Positions 7,592 to 15,485 of a DNA stretch of 56,309 nt are shown here, in pieces. This DNA comes from Clostridiales bacterium Firm_07. Lineage in GTDB: Bacteria; Bacillota; Clostridia; Oscillospirales; CAG-272. The position numbers and the translations under genes are program-made. How positions within the stretch are numbered: position 1 is the first letter of the stretch; each line of letters opens with the position of its first letter. Below the pieces are notes generated by a model. The model did no database searches. It was given only the letters and a program-made list of their open reading frames with translations, and was not told the origin of the DNA. Location: positions 1 to 56,309 of the forward strand of contig LVAM01000009.1 in NCBI GenBank assembly GCA_001604005.1, in the 5' to 3' direction.

Positions 7592-9220
7592 ATGAAAACT
7601 GCTTTTGATCCGCTTGCGCAGCGCTATGTTTCCCAAAGGTTTCCGATATATGCCCGGGGCGGCATGGTGAACTGCTCCTGCCCGCAGGCAGCGGCAGCAG
7701 GACTCGGAATCCTGCGTGCAGGAGGCAACGCCATGGACGCGGCAGTAGCCGCCGCAGCGGCGCTGACGGTTACCGAGCCAACGGCGAACGGCATCGGCGG
7801 TGACGCTTTTGCCCTGATCTGGAGCGAAAAGGAACACCGCCTGTACGGCCTGAACGCCAGCGGACCTGCACCGGGACTGGCTTCCATTGATCGTGTTCTT
7901 GCGGACGGCAAGGACCGGAACGGCAAAATGCCGCTGACCGGATGGACTCCGGTGACTGTTCCCGGAGTACCCAGGGCATGGGCGGAAATATCCGGCCGCT
8001 TCGGCGCGCTTCCCCTGGTACAGGTTCTGGAACCGGCGGTCCGCTATGCCCGGGAAGGCTATCCGTGCGCGCCCAATATCGCCTGGCTGTGGCAGAGGTC
8101 GTTCGAGCGTTACCGGAAGACGTTGTCCGGGGAGTGCTTCAATGCCTGGTTTGATACTTTTGCCCCCGGAATGCATCCGCCTGCTGCCGGGGAGATGGTC
8201 CGGCTTCCCGATCATGCCGATACGCTGCAGGCAATCGGCGAGACGGGGGCGGAAGCATTCTATACAGGCAGCCTGGCCCGGAAGATCGATGCGTACAGCC
8301 GCAAGTATGGCGGTTACCTGCGCTATGAGGACCTGGCGGCATACAAAGCCGAGTGGGTGGAGCCAATCGGCGTGGATTACCGGGGATTCCGGGTATGTGA
8401 AATTCCGCCCAACGGGCAGGGAATCGCGGCACTGGCCGCACTGAATATCCTCAAGGAGTTTTCCTTTACAGAGAAGGATTGCCCTGAAACGGCGCACCGG
8501 CAGATCGAAGCCATGAAAATGGCATTTGCCGACGTTCTGGATACGGTGACGGATCCCGGACATATGCAGGCGGATTACCGGATGATGCTGGATCCGGCAT
8601 ACGGGGCGGAACGCGCTGCCCGGATGGAAGACCGCGCCCGGACATGGACGCGCAGTTTGCCGCCGCACAGCGGCACGGTATATCTCTGCTGTGCGGACGG
8701 GGAAGGGAATATGGTTTCCTATATCCAGTCCAATTATCACGGCTTTGGTTCGGGAATCGTTGTGGAGGGCACCGGGATTGCCCTCCAGAACCGCGGGGCC
8801 GATTTCTCCCTGGACCGGGGCGCCGCCAACAGCCTGGCACCCGGCAAGCGCAGTTATCACACGATTATCCCTGGTTTCCTGATGAAGGACGGCGAACCGG
8901 TGGGGCCTTTCGGCGTAATGGGGGGATATATGCAGCCCCAGGGGCATGTGCAGGTTGTGATGAACTATGCCGACTTTGCCATGGATCCCCAGCAGGCGCT
9001 GGACGCTCCCCGCTGGCAGTGGATGCGGGACGGCAGCGTTACGGTTGAGAGCCGCTTTGATCCGGAGATTGCCCGGGCGCTCCGGCGCATGGGGCATGAT
9101 ATCCGGATGGACCTGGATACACCCGGTTTCGGCAGGGGACAGATGATCGTGCGGCTGGATAACGGCGTACTGGTCGGCGGCACCGAATCCCGCACGGATT
9201 CCAATATTGCATGCTGGTAA
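7592..9220 (+). CDS. Gamma-glutamyltransferase family protein
   Basis: 542 residues, N-terminal nucleophile hydrolase of the GGT family. The large-subunit opening (ARGGMVNCSCPQAAAAGLGI, RAGGNAMDAAVAAAAAL, GIGGDAFAL) is conserved. The expected self-cleavage site precedes T362 in HSGTVYLCCADGEGN; this threonine would become the N-terminal nucleophile of the small subunit. No signal peptide is seen, unlike classical exported GGT, so it is more like the cytoplasmic YwrD type; it may act on gamma-glutamyl amides or glutathione adducts. Start ATG 7592 has AGAGGAG; an ATG 21 nt earlier lacks one. A strong terminator follows. Confidence 0.85.
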   Translation: MKTAFDPLAQRYVSQRFPIYARGGMVNCSCPQAAAAGLGILRAGGNAMDAAVAAAAALTVTEPTANGIGGDAFALIWSEKEHRLYGLNASGPAPGLASIDRVLADGKDRNGKMPLTGWTPVTVPGVPRAWAEISGRFGALPLVQVLEPAVRYAREGYPCAPNIAWLWQRSFERYRKTLSGECFNAWFDTFAPGMHPPAAGEMVRLPDHADTLQAIGETGAEAFYTGSLARKIDAYSRKYGGYLRYEDLAAYKAEWVEPIGVDYRGFRVCEIPPNGQGIAALAALNILKEFSFTEKDCPETAHRQIEAMKMAFADVLDTVTDPGHMQADYRMMLDPAYGAERAARMEDRARTWTRSLPPHSGTVYLCCADGEGNMVSYIQSNYHGFGSGIVVEGTGIALQNRGADFSLDRGAANSLAPGKRSYHTIIPGFLMKDGEPVGPFGVMGGYMQPQGHVQVVMNYADFAMDPQQALDAPRWQWMRDGSVTVESRFDPEIARALRRMGHDIRMDLDTPGFGRGQMIVRLDNGVLVGGTESRTDSNIACW

Positions 9221-9239
9221 CCGGAATATGCGGAAAACG

Positions 9240-9280
9240 AACCACCCTGAAGCTGCTTTACCGGACTTCAGGGTGGTTTT
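9240..9280 (+). terminator. Intrinsic terminator after GGT-like gene
   Basis: 13-bp stem AACCACCCTGAAG (9240-9252) / CTTCAGGGTGGTT (9266-9278), 13-nt loop, with TTTT at its end. It ends the MATE-SDR-GGT run. Confidence 0.88.
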
Positions 9281-9478
9281 CTGTTCCTGTTCCCGTTCAT
9301 GGAAGCTCCCTCTTTGCGTGAAGGGCAGAAGGCCGAAGCATTGAACGGGATTTTTGAAAATGAAGGAGACCATTGCATTAGAGTAAGCTTTATGGATTAA
9401 ACTGTTCCATAAGCAGCCGGTCAAAACAGGAGACGACAGAGCCCCGGAAAGGGGGTGCCCGGCGGAAAGGAGAAAACC
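9281..9478 (+). promoter_or_regulatory. Leader region of the TetM/EF-G-like gene
   Basis: About 200 nt without a gene. It must hold the promoter of the next gene, but no box pair is convincing. An imperfect hairpin, GCTTTATGG (9387-9395) and CCATAAGC (9407-9414), precedes the ribosome site. Ribosome-protection genes are often controlled by leader attenuation, but a leader peptide with its own ribosome site is not visible here. Confidence 0.35.
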
Positions 9479-11404
9479 ATGTCCTGCAGGAACATCGGGA
9501 TATTTGCGCACGTGGATGCCGGGAAGACGACGCTGTCGGAGCAGCTGCTGGTGCATTCCGGAAGGATCCGGGAAGCCGGAAGCGTGGACAGCGGCACGGC
9601 CCATACGGACGACCTGCCGGTGGAGAGACGGCGCGGCATATCCGTGAGAGCAACCTGTGTGTCGATCGACTGGAAGGGAACGACGATTCGGCTGATTGAT
9701 ACGCCCGGACATACGGATTTCTCGGCAGAGATTGAGCGGTCTTTCTGGGCGCTGGACGCGGCAGTGCTTCTGGTGGATGCGGTGCAGGGCGTACAGCCCC
9801 AGACGGAAACGCTGTTCCGCGCCCTGAAAGAGCAGGGCCTGCCTTTCCTTTTCTTCCTGAATAAAACAGACCGCCCCGAGGCAGATCCGGGACGGGTGCT
9901 GCGCCAGATCCGGAAACGCCTGACTGCAGACATATGCCCGCTGTGGGATGAAAACGCCATGACGGAATATGTCTGCGGCACGTCTGACAATCTGACGGTC
10001 CGGTATCTTGAAGGCGACCCGATCAGTTCGGAAGAAATCCGGAATCAGCTGGCCTGCCTGACTGCTGCCGGGAAAGTCTGCCCGGTTCTTTGCGGCTCTG
10101 CCCTGAAGGACCGGGGCATTCCGGAACTGCTGGACGCGATGACGGCATTCCTGCCTGAACCGGCGGTATCCGGAGACGAACTGTGCGGCGTAGCCTTTGC
10201 CATTGCCAGGGACAAGGTTCTGGGCCGCGGGCTCTGGGTGCGCCTGTTCGGGGGAAAACTGGAGAACCGGATGCCGCTGGAAATCCGGACCGGCACGGAT
10301 CGGGTGACCGGAGAACCGGTATTTGTACAGCGGAAAATCAGCCAGATCCGGAATACCGACGGGGAGGATTCCGGACTGATGTGCGCCGGAGACGTCGCTG
10401 TTGTTTACGGACTGGGGGACCTGAAGGCAGGCTATATCTTCGGCAGTCCGGAAAAACTGCCCCGGAAAGTGCGGCCAGGTTCACTGAAAACACCGCTGCT
10501 GATGATCCGGGTGATTCCGGACAAACCGGAGGAAACGCAGCCGCTGTGGGAAGCCTGTGCGGTGCTGTCCTCCGAGGATCCGCTGCTGCAGGCGCAGTAT
10601 AACCGGACCACGGGAGAGATCCTGCTGCAGATCATGGGAAAAGTACAGCTGGAAATCATCCAGGAGACACTGGCATCCCGGTTCGGTCTGCAGGCGTCTT
10701 TCGGGGAACCGGCGGTCATTTACCGGGAAACCATCCGGAAGAGAGCTGCCGGCTTTGTGGCCTATACCATGCCCAAACCCTGCTGGGCGATCCTGGAGTT
10801 TGAACTGGAGCCGGCTCCGCGGGGAAGCGGAATCAGCTATGCTTCCATTGTTCCGGGGAAGGATATCCTGCCCCGATACCAGCACCAGGTGGAGCAGGCA
10901 CTGCCAAGAGCACTGAACCAGGGCCGGCTGGGCTGGCAGGTCACGGACGTGAAAATCACACTGACCGGCGGGAACCATCATCTGGTCCATACCCATCCGC
11001 TGGACTTTATTGTGGCAACGCCGATGGCCATTCAGGACGGACTGCGCAAGGGAGGCAGCATACTGCTGGAGCCGATCCTGGAAATGCACTTTGTCGTCCC
11101 GTCCGCGCTGACCGGGAGAATTATCAGCGACGTACAGCTGATGCGGGGAGAAGTGATCGATACTGCCGCGGATGAAGAGACCGTAACCCTCAAGGCACTG
11201 ATTCCAGCTGCATCCAGTATGGATTATCCGACGCAGTTTGCATCTGTAACCGGGGGCAGGGGGAGCCTGAGCACATCCCTGTACGGCTATCGGGAATGCC
11301 CGATTGAACTGGGACATACGATGGCCCGGCGGGGAGTGGATCCCCTGGATACGGCGAAGTATATTCTCGCGGCCCGAAGCGCACTGGAGGGAGAAATATA
11401 CTGA
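9479..11404 (+). CDS. TetM/EF-G-like translational GTPase
   Basis: 641 residues, collinear with TetM/TetO/TetW ribosomal protection proteins across all five EF-G-like domains. GTPase motifs: G1 AHVDAGKT (about 10-17), RRGIS switch I, G3 DTPGH, G4 NKTD, and SALK as G5. Like TetM it lacks the EF-G G' insertion. In domain IV the loop equivalent to TetM YYSPV reads GGNHHLVHTHPLDF (497-510), closer to the EF-G tip with its conserved histidine, so tetracycline resistance should not be assumed. ATG 9479 has AAAGGAG; an upstream ATG at 9455 does not. The terminator upstream isolates it from GGT. Alternatives: an EF-G paralogue for stress or antibiotic rescue. Confidence 0.8.
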   Translation: MSCRNIGIFAHVDAGKTTLSEQLLVHSGRIREAGSVDSGTAHTDDLPVERRRGISVRATCVSIDWKGTTIRLIDTPGHTDFSAEIERSFWALDAAVLLVDAVQGVQPQTETLFRALKEQGLPFLFFLNKTDRPEADPGRVLRQIRKRLTADICPLWDENAMTEYVCGTSDNLTVRYLEGDPISSEEIRNQLACLTAAGKVCPVLCGSALKDRGIPELLDAMTAFLPEPAVSGDELCGVAFAIARDKVLGRGLWVRLFGGKLENRMPLEIRTGTDRVTGEPVFVQRKISQIRNTDGEDSGLMCAGDVAVVYGLGDLKAGYIFGSPEKLPRKVRPGSLKTPLLMIRVIPDKPEETQPLWEACAVLSSEDPLLQAQYNRTTGEILLQIMGKVQLEIIQETLASRFGLQASFGEPAVIYRETIRKRAAGFVAYTMPKPCWAILEFELEPAPRGSGISYASIVPGKDILPRYQHQVEQALPRALNQGRLGWQVTDVKITLTGGNHHLVHTHPLDFIVATPMAIQDGLRKGGSILLEPILEMHFVVPSALTGRIISDVQLMRGEVIDTAADEETVTLKALIPAASSMDYPTQFASVTGGRGSLSTSLYGYRECPIELGHTMARRGVDPLDTAKYILAARSALEGEIY

Positions 11405-11511
11405 ATATGCAGGGTGAAACAGTACTGCCCCGGCAGGCATTTATCGATATGAATTATGGATCGAAAAATGAAAAAGAGTTCCTGCAAAGCTCAGTTGCAG
11501 ACCCGGCTGTG

Positions 11512-11540
11512 TTGACTTAACCGTCATGGGGGAGTAAAGT
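11512..11540 (+). promoter_or_regulatory. Candidate promoter of tex
   Basis: TTGACT (11512-11517), 17-nt spacer, TAAAGT (11535-11540), 31 nt before the tex start. TTGACTT and AAGTCAA (11537-11543) are inverted repeats of each other flanking the spacer, so a repressor site is possible. The 100 nt before it hold nothing else I recognise. Confidence 0.5.
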
Positions 11541-11571
11541 CAATCCGAAAAATGTAAGGAGAAAACAACGC

Positions 11572-13728
11572 ATGGATTTTGTGAACAGACTGGCGGGAGA
11601 GTTCAAAATCCGGCCGCAGCAGGTGCAGGCGGCGGTGGAACTGCTGGACGCGGGAAATACGATTCCCTTTATTGCGCGGTACCGGAAGGAAGCGACCGGG
11701 TCCCTGGACGACCAGGTGCTGCGGGAGGTGGCGGAACGGCTGGAATACCTGCGGAACCTGGAAAAACGGCGGGAGGAAATCACCGCTTCGCTGGAAGAGC
11801 AGGGCGTGCTGACGGACGAGCTGAAAGCGCAGCTGGCAAAGGCAGCTACGCTGAGCGAACTGGAGGATATTTACCGTCCCTACCGGCCGAAACGGCGGAC
11901 CCGGGCCACTGTGGCCAAGGAGCGGGGACTGGAACCGCTGGCATTGTGGCTGATGCTGCAGCAGGCCGGGGATCCCGCGGCGGAAGCGGCAAAGTATATC
12001 GATGCGGAGAAGGACGTGCCGGACGCGGAAACGGCGCTGGCCGGCGCACGGGATATCCTGGCGGAAACGGTCAGCGACAGCGCGGAGATCCGGAAGGAAC
12101 TCCGGGCGCTGCTGAACCGGGAAGGCGTTCTCCGCAGCCGGGCCGCCAGGGAAGAGGACAGCGTATACAGTATGTATTATGACTTCCGGGAGCCGGTGCG
12201 GACCATCGCGCCCCACAGGATCCTGGCGGTCAACCGGGGAGAACGGGAAGAATTCCTGAAGGTAACGCTGGAAGTACCGGAAGAGAAGGCCCTGGACCTG
12301 ATCCGGAAAACTTTCGTACGGAACAGCACAGACGCCGCCGGACAGGTGGCGGAAGCCTGTGCGGACGCCTGGGAACGGCTGGTATTTCCGTCCCTGGAAC
12401 GGGAAATCCGGAACGACCTGACTGACCGGGCCAACGTCAGCGCTATCAAGGTGTTCAGCGACAACCTGCACCAGCTGCTGATGCAGCCGCCTATCAAGGG
12501 CAAGGTCACCCTGGGCGTGGATCCGGGCTTCCGAACGGGCTGCAAGCTGGCCGTGGTGGACGAGAACGGCAAGGTGCTGGATACCGGCGTGGGATACTTC
12601 ACCCTGCCCGGCAATGAGGCGGGGAAGGCTGCTTCCGCAAAGCTGATCAAGGGATTTGTCAGGAAATACGGCATTACCGCCATCGCGATCGGCAACGGAA
12701 CCGCCAGCCGGGAGAGCGAGCAGTTTATCGTATCCCTTCTGCCGGAAATGCCGGGCACGGCCTATATGATTGTGAGCGAGGCAGGCGCATCGGTATACAG
12801 CGCCAGCAAGCTGGCGGCGGAAGAATTCCCGGATTTTGACGTGACGCAGCGCAGCGCGGTTTCCATTGCACGACGGATGCAGGACCCGCTGGCGGAACTG
12901 GTGAAGATTGATCCCAAAGCGATCGGCGTGGGACAGTACCAGCATGACCTGAAGCAGAATGAGCTGACAGCGGCGCTGGACGGTGTGGTGGAACAGTGTG
13001 TGAACCAGGTGGGCGTGGAGGTCAGCACGGCTTCCGCGGAACTGCTGAGCCATGTGGCGGGCATCGGCCCGGCACTGGCGAAGAATATTGTGGCCTACCG
13101 GGAGGAGAATGGCATCGCCAGCCGGGCAGCCCTGAAAAAGGTGCCGAAACTGGGACCGAAAGCCTTTGAACAGTGCGCGGGCTTCCTGCGGGTGATGGAC
13201 AGCCGGAACCCGCTGGACGCCACGGCGGTGCACCCGGAAAGCTATGACGCGGCGAAACTCCTGCTGGAAAAACTGGGATACGATATGAAGGAAATCCGGG
13301 GAGGCGCGGCGGACGTGATCCTGCGGGCGAACCGGTACGGCCACGAAAAGCTGGCGGCGGAAATCGGGGTCGGCCTGCCGACGCTGAACGATATGCTGGC
13401 GGAACTGGCAAAGCCCGGCAGGGATCCCCGTGACGAACTGCCCAGGCCGGTGCTGCGCACGGACGTGCTGGAAATGAAGGACCTGAAGCCCGGCATGGAA
13501 CTGACGGGCACCGTGCGCAACGTGATCGACTTCGGCGCTTTTGTGGATATCGGCGTCCACCAGGACGGCCTGGTCCACATCAGCCGGATGGCGGAGAAGT
13601 TTATCCGGCACCCGTCGGAAGTGGTCAAGGTGGGGGACGTTGTCAAGGTCTGGGTAGTCAGCGTGGACGAGCAGAAGAAGCGCATCGCACTGACAATGGT
13701 CCCATCCCGGACGGCAGATAAGGGCTGA
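11572..13728 (+). CDS. tex: Tex/YhgF family RNA-binding transcription accessory protein
   Basis: 718 residues, the standard length. Order: N-terminal helical and HTH-like part (1-300), YqgF/RNase H-like fold beginning at D317 in GVDPGFRTG, helix-hairpin-helix repeats (about 480-560, HVAGIGPALAKNIV then KKVPKLGPKAFEQCAG), and a C-terminal S1 RNA-binding domain from about 639 (GTVRNVIDFGAFVDIGVHQ). Tex binds RNA and affects transcription and ribosome function in the cytoplasm. RBS AAGGAG precedes ATG 11572. Single gene with its own promoter by appearance. Confidence 0.95.
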   Translation: MDFVNRLAGEFKIRPQQVQAAVELLDAGNTIPFIARYRKEATGSLDDQVLREVAERLEYLRNLEKRREEITASLEEQGVLTDELKAQLAKAATLSELEDIYRPYRPKRRTRATVAKERGLEPLALWLMLQQAGDPAAEAAKYIDAEKDVPDAETALAGARDILAETVSDSAEIRKELRALLNREGVLRSRAAREEDSVYSMYYDFREPVRTIAPHRILAVNRGEREEFLKVTLEVPEEKALDLIRKTFVRNSTDAAGQVAEACADAWERLVFPSLEREIRNDLTDRANVSAIKVFSDNLHQLLMQPPIKGKVTLGVDPGFRTGCKLAVVDENGKVLDTGVGYFTLPGNEAGKAASAKLIKGFVRKYGITAIAIGNGTASRESEQFIVSLLPEMPGTAYMIVSEAGASVYSASKLAAEEFPDFDVTQRSAVSIARRMQDPLAELVKIDPKAIGVGQYQHDLKQNELTAALDGVVEQCVNQVGVEVSTASAELLSHVAGIGPALAKNIVAYREENGIASRAALKKVPKLGPKAFEQCAGFLRVMDSRNPLDATAVHPESYDAAKLLLEKLGYDMKEIRGGAADVILRANRYGHEKLAAEIGVGLPTLNDMLAELAKPGRDPRDELPRPVLRTDVLEMKDLKPGMELTGTVRNVIDFGAFVDIGVHQDGLVHISRMAEKFIRHPSEVVKVGDVVKVWVVSVDEQKKRIALTMVPSRTADKG

Positions 13729-13849
13729 ACCTTTCATCAGGACAAACTGCGGGCTTAATGCTGTGTCAAAAACACATACAGGCAAACTTGATGTATCCAT
13801 GGAAACCGGGATCGCGTAAACTCCATCCTGACGAAAGGAGGGCGGGACC

Positions 13850-14596
13850 ATGGGTTACCGAAATGCCCAGGAGATCTTTCCGGAGGATCTCCTGAAACAG
13901 ATCCAGCGGTATGTCTCCGGCGAGACGATCTATATTCCGGCCAGGGAAGAAAGAAAAGCCTGGGGGGAATCATCCGGATACCAGCGCTATATCCGGGAAC
14001 GAAACGACGGGATCCGCGCCGGGTATTCCGCCGGCCTGTCCATGGAGGAACTGATGGACAAATATGCGCTCTCCTATGACTCGATCAAAAGGATCGTGTA
14101 TACCAGGAGGGAGATTGAAATGCTGAAATACAGCGCGACATTATCATCCGCGAAGGCGTATGCCGAAGCGGGGAAGCTGGACGCCTGGATTCATCTGTAC
14201 CTGAATTCGGAAGGACACAATATTCCTTTTTCAGACGGCCTGAAGAAGTTCGACCGGCACTATATCAGCCCGGCACTTTTCCCGATCAGCCTGTTCAAAA
14301 GATGCACCGGGCCGGAGCCGGAAATGAAATACCGGCATGATCCGGAGTGGTGGGATATCCGCGTGGCGGAAACGGAGAAGCATATCCAGGCTGATCCGGA
14401 CATGCCGCCGCTGATCGTCCACTATGCGGAAGGGGAATTTGAACTGAACGACGGGAACCACCGCCATAAGGCCTATGAAAACCTGGGAATCGACAAGGCC
14501 TGGGTGATCATCTGGATTACGGAAGATTCAGAACTGGATGACTTTCTGGCAAAGTACGGCGAATACGTGAAAGACTGCAAAATCATTCGCAGATAA
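13850..14596 (+). CDS. CD3324-family HTH domain fused to a ParB/sulfiredoxin-like domain
   Basis: 248 residues. Residues 1-85 match the pattern of the short clostridial CD3324 family: opening GYRNAQEIFPEDLLKQIQ, YIPAREERKAWGE, then a Mor-like helix-turn-helix GLSMEELMDKYALSYDSIKR. Residues about 100-248 are a separate domain with a ParB-N/Srx-type core: PFSDGLKKFDRHYISP, a PPLIVHYAEG strand, and D201-G-N-H-R205 followed by HKAYE, the position of the ParB nucleotide-binding motif. CD3324 proteins are normally the first part alone. AAAGGAGG precedes ATG 13850. The P-loop kinase follows 17 nt later. Function unknown; a DNA-bound NTP-dependent switch or an enzyme directed by the HTH are both possible. 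Confidence 0.65.
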   Translation: MGYRNAQEIFPEDLLKQIQRYVSGETIYIPAREERKAWGESSGYQRYIRERNDGIRAGYSAGLSMEELMDKYALSYDSIKRIVYTRREIEMLKYSATLSSAKAYAEAGKLDAWIHLYLNSEGHNIPFSDGLKKFDRHYISPALFPISLFKRCTGPEPEMKYRHDPEWWDIRVAETEKHIQADPDMPPLIVHYAEGEFELNDGNHRHKAYENLGIDKAWVIIWITEDSELDDFLAKYGEYVKDCKIIRR

Positions 14597-14613
14597 GACG
14601 GGAAGTGAACACA

Positions 14614-15141
14614 ATGAGACTGTTTGTCATTACCGGGACCTGCGGGTCCGGAAAATCAACGATGCGGGACGTGCTGCCGGGGTTCCTGGATCCCGAACGG
14701 TTTGCCTGTATCGATTCAGATGAAACAGGCCTGAACTGGTGGGATTACGCCGGGACAGACCATCCGGAAAAATACGCGGAGGACGGCCTGAATATCGCGG
14801 TCGGGCGCGCAGCAGGAAAGGACCTGGTATTCGTTTCCTGTATGGCGCCCCATGATTACCTGACGCAGGTGGCGGTTTCCGGCGAGGTGGGCGCGACCTA
14901 TTTCATCGCGCTGGGCCCTTCGGACGAAGAGATTTACCGGCGGCTGCGAGCCAGGCCTGCGGAACGGGGATTCACCTCGGATGAGGTGATCCGGCCGCAT
15001 ATCGAATACAATCAGTGGATCCGGAGAAACAGGGGCAAGTACCAGCTGTTTATCGACAATGAGAAACAGACCCCGGAGGAAACCGCGAGCCGCATTGCGG
15101 CGTATATCATGAGCATACCGGAGATTGTTCCGGAGGATTGA
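14614..15141 (+). CDS. P-loop NTPase, nucleotide kinase-like
   Basis: 175 residues. Walker A GTCGSGKST at about 8-16; the IDSDE stretch and the lid-like RRLRARPAERGFTSDEV resemble small nucleoside or shikimate-type kinases. ATG 14614 is chosen over GTG 14605 because GGGAAG lies 7-8 nt before the ATG and would touch the GTG. Substrate unknown. It is 17 nt after the CD3324-ParB fusion gene, so the two are probably co-transcribed and may work together. A strong terminator follows. Confidence 0.7.
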   Translation: MRLFVITGTCGSGKSTMRDVLPGFLDPERFACIDSDETGLNWWDYAGTDHPEKYAEDGLNIAVGRAAGKDLVFVSCMAPHDYLTQVAVSGEVGATYFIALGPSDEEIYRRLRARPAERGFTSDEVIRPHIEYNQWIRRNRGKYQLFIDNEKQTPEETASRIAAYIMSIPEIVPED

Positions 15142-15149
15142 TCAAAGAA

Positions 15150-15184
15150 GCCCTGAAGTCAGCGAAGTGACTTCAGGGCGTTTT
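15150..15184 (+). terminator. Intrinsic terminator, end of left flank
   Basis: 12-bp perfect stem GCCCTGAAGTCA (15150-15161) / TGACTTCAGGGC (15168-15179), loop GCGAAG, then GTTTT. It begins 8 nt after the kinase stop. Confidence 0.92.
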
Positions 15185-15216
15185 ATACAGGGTAATAGAT
15201 TTTGGAATTAAACAAT

Positions 15217-15247
15217 GAATGGGAGTGAGCTTTGCTCACTCCCATTC
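15217..15247. repeat. 14-bp perfect hairpin at the outer edge of repeat copy 1
   Basis: GAATGGGAGTGAGC, TTT, GCTCACTCCCATTC. The right arm is the first 14 bases of the dispersed repeat; the left arm is its exact inverse and is absent beside copy 2. This could be the end structure of an inserted element or a second terminator. Confidence 0.7.
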
Positions 15248-15476
15248 TATGCAATCTAACGCTTTTAGCTTAATTTTCGTTTCTCCTGTTCGTTCTCGTG
15301 ATTCTGATTCTACAGATTATTTGTATTCTCCATGCTCTACAGCCTCAGTTTATCATTTCTTTATCAGCGTGATAAAGAGACTGTTTTGCTGTGGATTACG
15401 GGAATTATTCCCCTGGAATCATTATACCCTATCTCTCCCTGCCAAGCATGATACTATTCAGATTATTCAATAGATA
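15234..15476 (+). repeat. Direct repeat copy 1 (~243 bp), left border of the island
   Basis: Aligns without gaps to 53056-53298 (constant offset 37822), about 14 differences in 243 bases by eye. Not coding: short open frames exist but have no ribosome site and no recognisable product. It contains two small palindromes kept in both copies: CTTTATCA-GCG-TGATAAAG (15359-15377) and GGGAAT-T-ATTCCC (15400-15412). Its right end lies 10 nt from the stop of the leftward GH78 gene. With the terminator before it, this explains the 344 nt between 15142 and 15485. Confidence 0.92.
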
Positions 15477-15485
15477 TTTATATGA

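Noticed and set aside
9360-9386. 8-codon leader peptide before the TetM-like gene
   Set aside because: No ribosome site and no link to an attenuator stem; too short to trust.
9479-11404. Calling this a tetracycline resistance gene
   Set aside because: The decisive domain IV loop residues of TetM are absent; kept as a TetM/EF-G-like GTPase.
15219-15473. Open frame across repeat copy 1 (and its match in copy 2)
   Set aside because: No ribosome site; the substitutions between copies are not biased to silent positions, and the product resembles nothing. Treated as non-coding repeat.
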